DNA of 64,000 nt, taken from Kiloniella laminariae. GTDB lineage: Bacteria > Pseudomonadota > Alphaproteobacteria > Kiloniellales > Kiloniellaceae. Below, piece by piece: positions 63,603 through 64,000 of this stretch. A program made the position numbers and the translations under genes. Position 1 is the stretch's first letter. The number at the start of each line of letters is the position of its first letter. The notes beneath the pieces were generated by a model. It was not told where the DNA came from. It did not search any database and saw only the letters and a program-made list of their open reading frames with translations. Where the stretch lies: NCBI RefSeq assembly GCF_027214005.1, contig NZ_JAPWGY010000007.1, positions 62,001 to 126,000 of the forward strand, read 5' to 3'.

Positions 63603-64000
63603 ATGAATATTCATGAATATCAAGCTAAAGAGCTGCTGAGAAAATACGGTGTGGCTGTTCCGCGCGGATCAGTTGCTTTCACACCGGAAGAGGCAGAAAA
63701 TGCAGCCCGTGAACTGGGCGGTCCGATCTGGGTGGTCAAATCCCAGATTCACGCGGGTGGCCGCGGTGCTGGTCGTTTTACCGACGACCCCAAAGGCGAC
63801 GGCGGGGTTCGCCTCTGCAAGACGCTTGATGACGTGAAAGAAAATGCCCGCAAGATGCTGGGGCATGTTCTGGTGACCAAGCAGACAGGTCCTGCCGGCA
63901 AGGAAGTCAAGCGTCTCTATATCGAAGAAGGTTGCGATATCAAACGCGAACTTTATCTGGGGATGCTGATCGACCGGGCCACCAGCCGTGTGACGGTGAT
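63603..64000 (+). CDS. sucC: Succinyl-CoA synthetase beta subunit, 5' part
   Basis: ATG at 63603 begins [12 protein letters not shown], the standard SucC start. The ATP-grasp loop A-G-G-R-G is present, and K-S-Q-I-H ahead of it is typical. The frame is open at the right edge, so only about 132 of roughly 390 residues are in the window. It would couple succinyl-CoA to succinate with ATP or GTP formation; sucD is expected next. Confidence 0.97.
   Translation, partial: MNIHEYQAKELLRKYGVAVPRGSVAFTPEEAENAARELGGPIWVVKSQIHAGGRGAGRFTDDPKGDGGVRLCKTLDDVKENARKMLGHVLVTKQTGPAGKEVKRLYIEEGCDIKRELYLGMLIDRATSRVTV

Overview
The window comes from an alphaproteobacterium of moderate GC content, probably a marine member of the Rhodospirillales/Kiloniellales type. 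This rests on gene order (dapF-mtaB-ftsY; ffh-rpsP-rimM-trmD-rplS; leuC-leuD-leuB-asd; mcl-mch-sdhCDAB; mdh-sucC), a DUF2336 protein, an S16 protein with an Ala/Glu-rich tail, and ethylmalonyl-CoA pathway genes. The genus is inference. I see ordinary chromosome throughout: no rRNA, tRNA, CRISPR array, insertion sequence or prophage.

Layout. 1-3.4 kb: end of an MntR-type regulator, iron superoxide dismutase, an exported crystallin-like protein and a small conserved protein. 3.5-10 kb: GntR regulator, pgk, azlCD exporter, and a DUF2336/PAS-histidine-kinase pair. 10.5-17.7 kb: an amino-acid catabolic region with a Lrp-type regulator divergent from ornithine cyclodeaminase and a CtlX-type citrulline hydrolase, then a chemoreceptor, and a LysR regulator divergent from a ureohydrolase. 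17.7-27.4 kb: housekeeping genes (ftsY, mtaB, dapF, then the ffh to rplS operon) plus an exported protein, a lipoprotein hydrolase and a PAS protein. 27.5-36 kb: a DUF547 protein, leuCD, leuB, a Fur-box-controlled inverse autotransporter and asd. 36-43 kb: accessory genes (TetR plus a rifampicin-phosphotransferase-like enzyme, GlxA-type regulator and MFS transporter, GNAT-like protein and MaoC-like hydratase). 43-49.2 kb: a catabolic cluster with TRAP transporter, MarR regulator, maleylacetoacetate isomerase-like GST, VOC enzyme and FAH-family hydrolase around a shared divergent control region. 49.4-55.4 kb: mcl, mch and sdhCDAB. 55.6-60.2 kb: a sensor kinase and an operon of EF-hand protein, ECF sigma factor, putative anti-sigma factor and CpxP-like metal sensor. 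60.4-64 kb: zapE, a DksA-type zinc-finger protein, mdh and the start of sucC.

The strongest unusual signals are regulatory. (1) Upstream of asd lies a 54-codon reading frame with 10 Thr codons in 15, followed by mutually exclusive RNA pairings and an intrinsic terminator. This is the layout of a threonine attenuator. (2) The leader of the ornithine cyclodeaminase gene carries a perfect 10-bp inverted repeat whose right arm abuts the start codon, and its left arm can pair elsewhere instead. (3) A near-perfect Fur box overlaps the promoter of an inverse autotransporter whose passenger looks like a beta-helix. (4) Two related MarR-type palindromes lie between the TRAP/MarR/isomerase operon and the VOC/FAH operon. 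All start-site choices were made by eye from Shine-Dalgarno spacing and family length; no similarity search or folding program was run.
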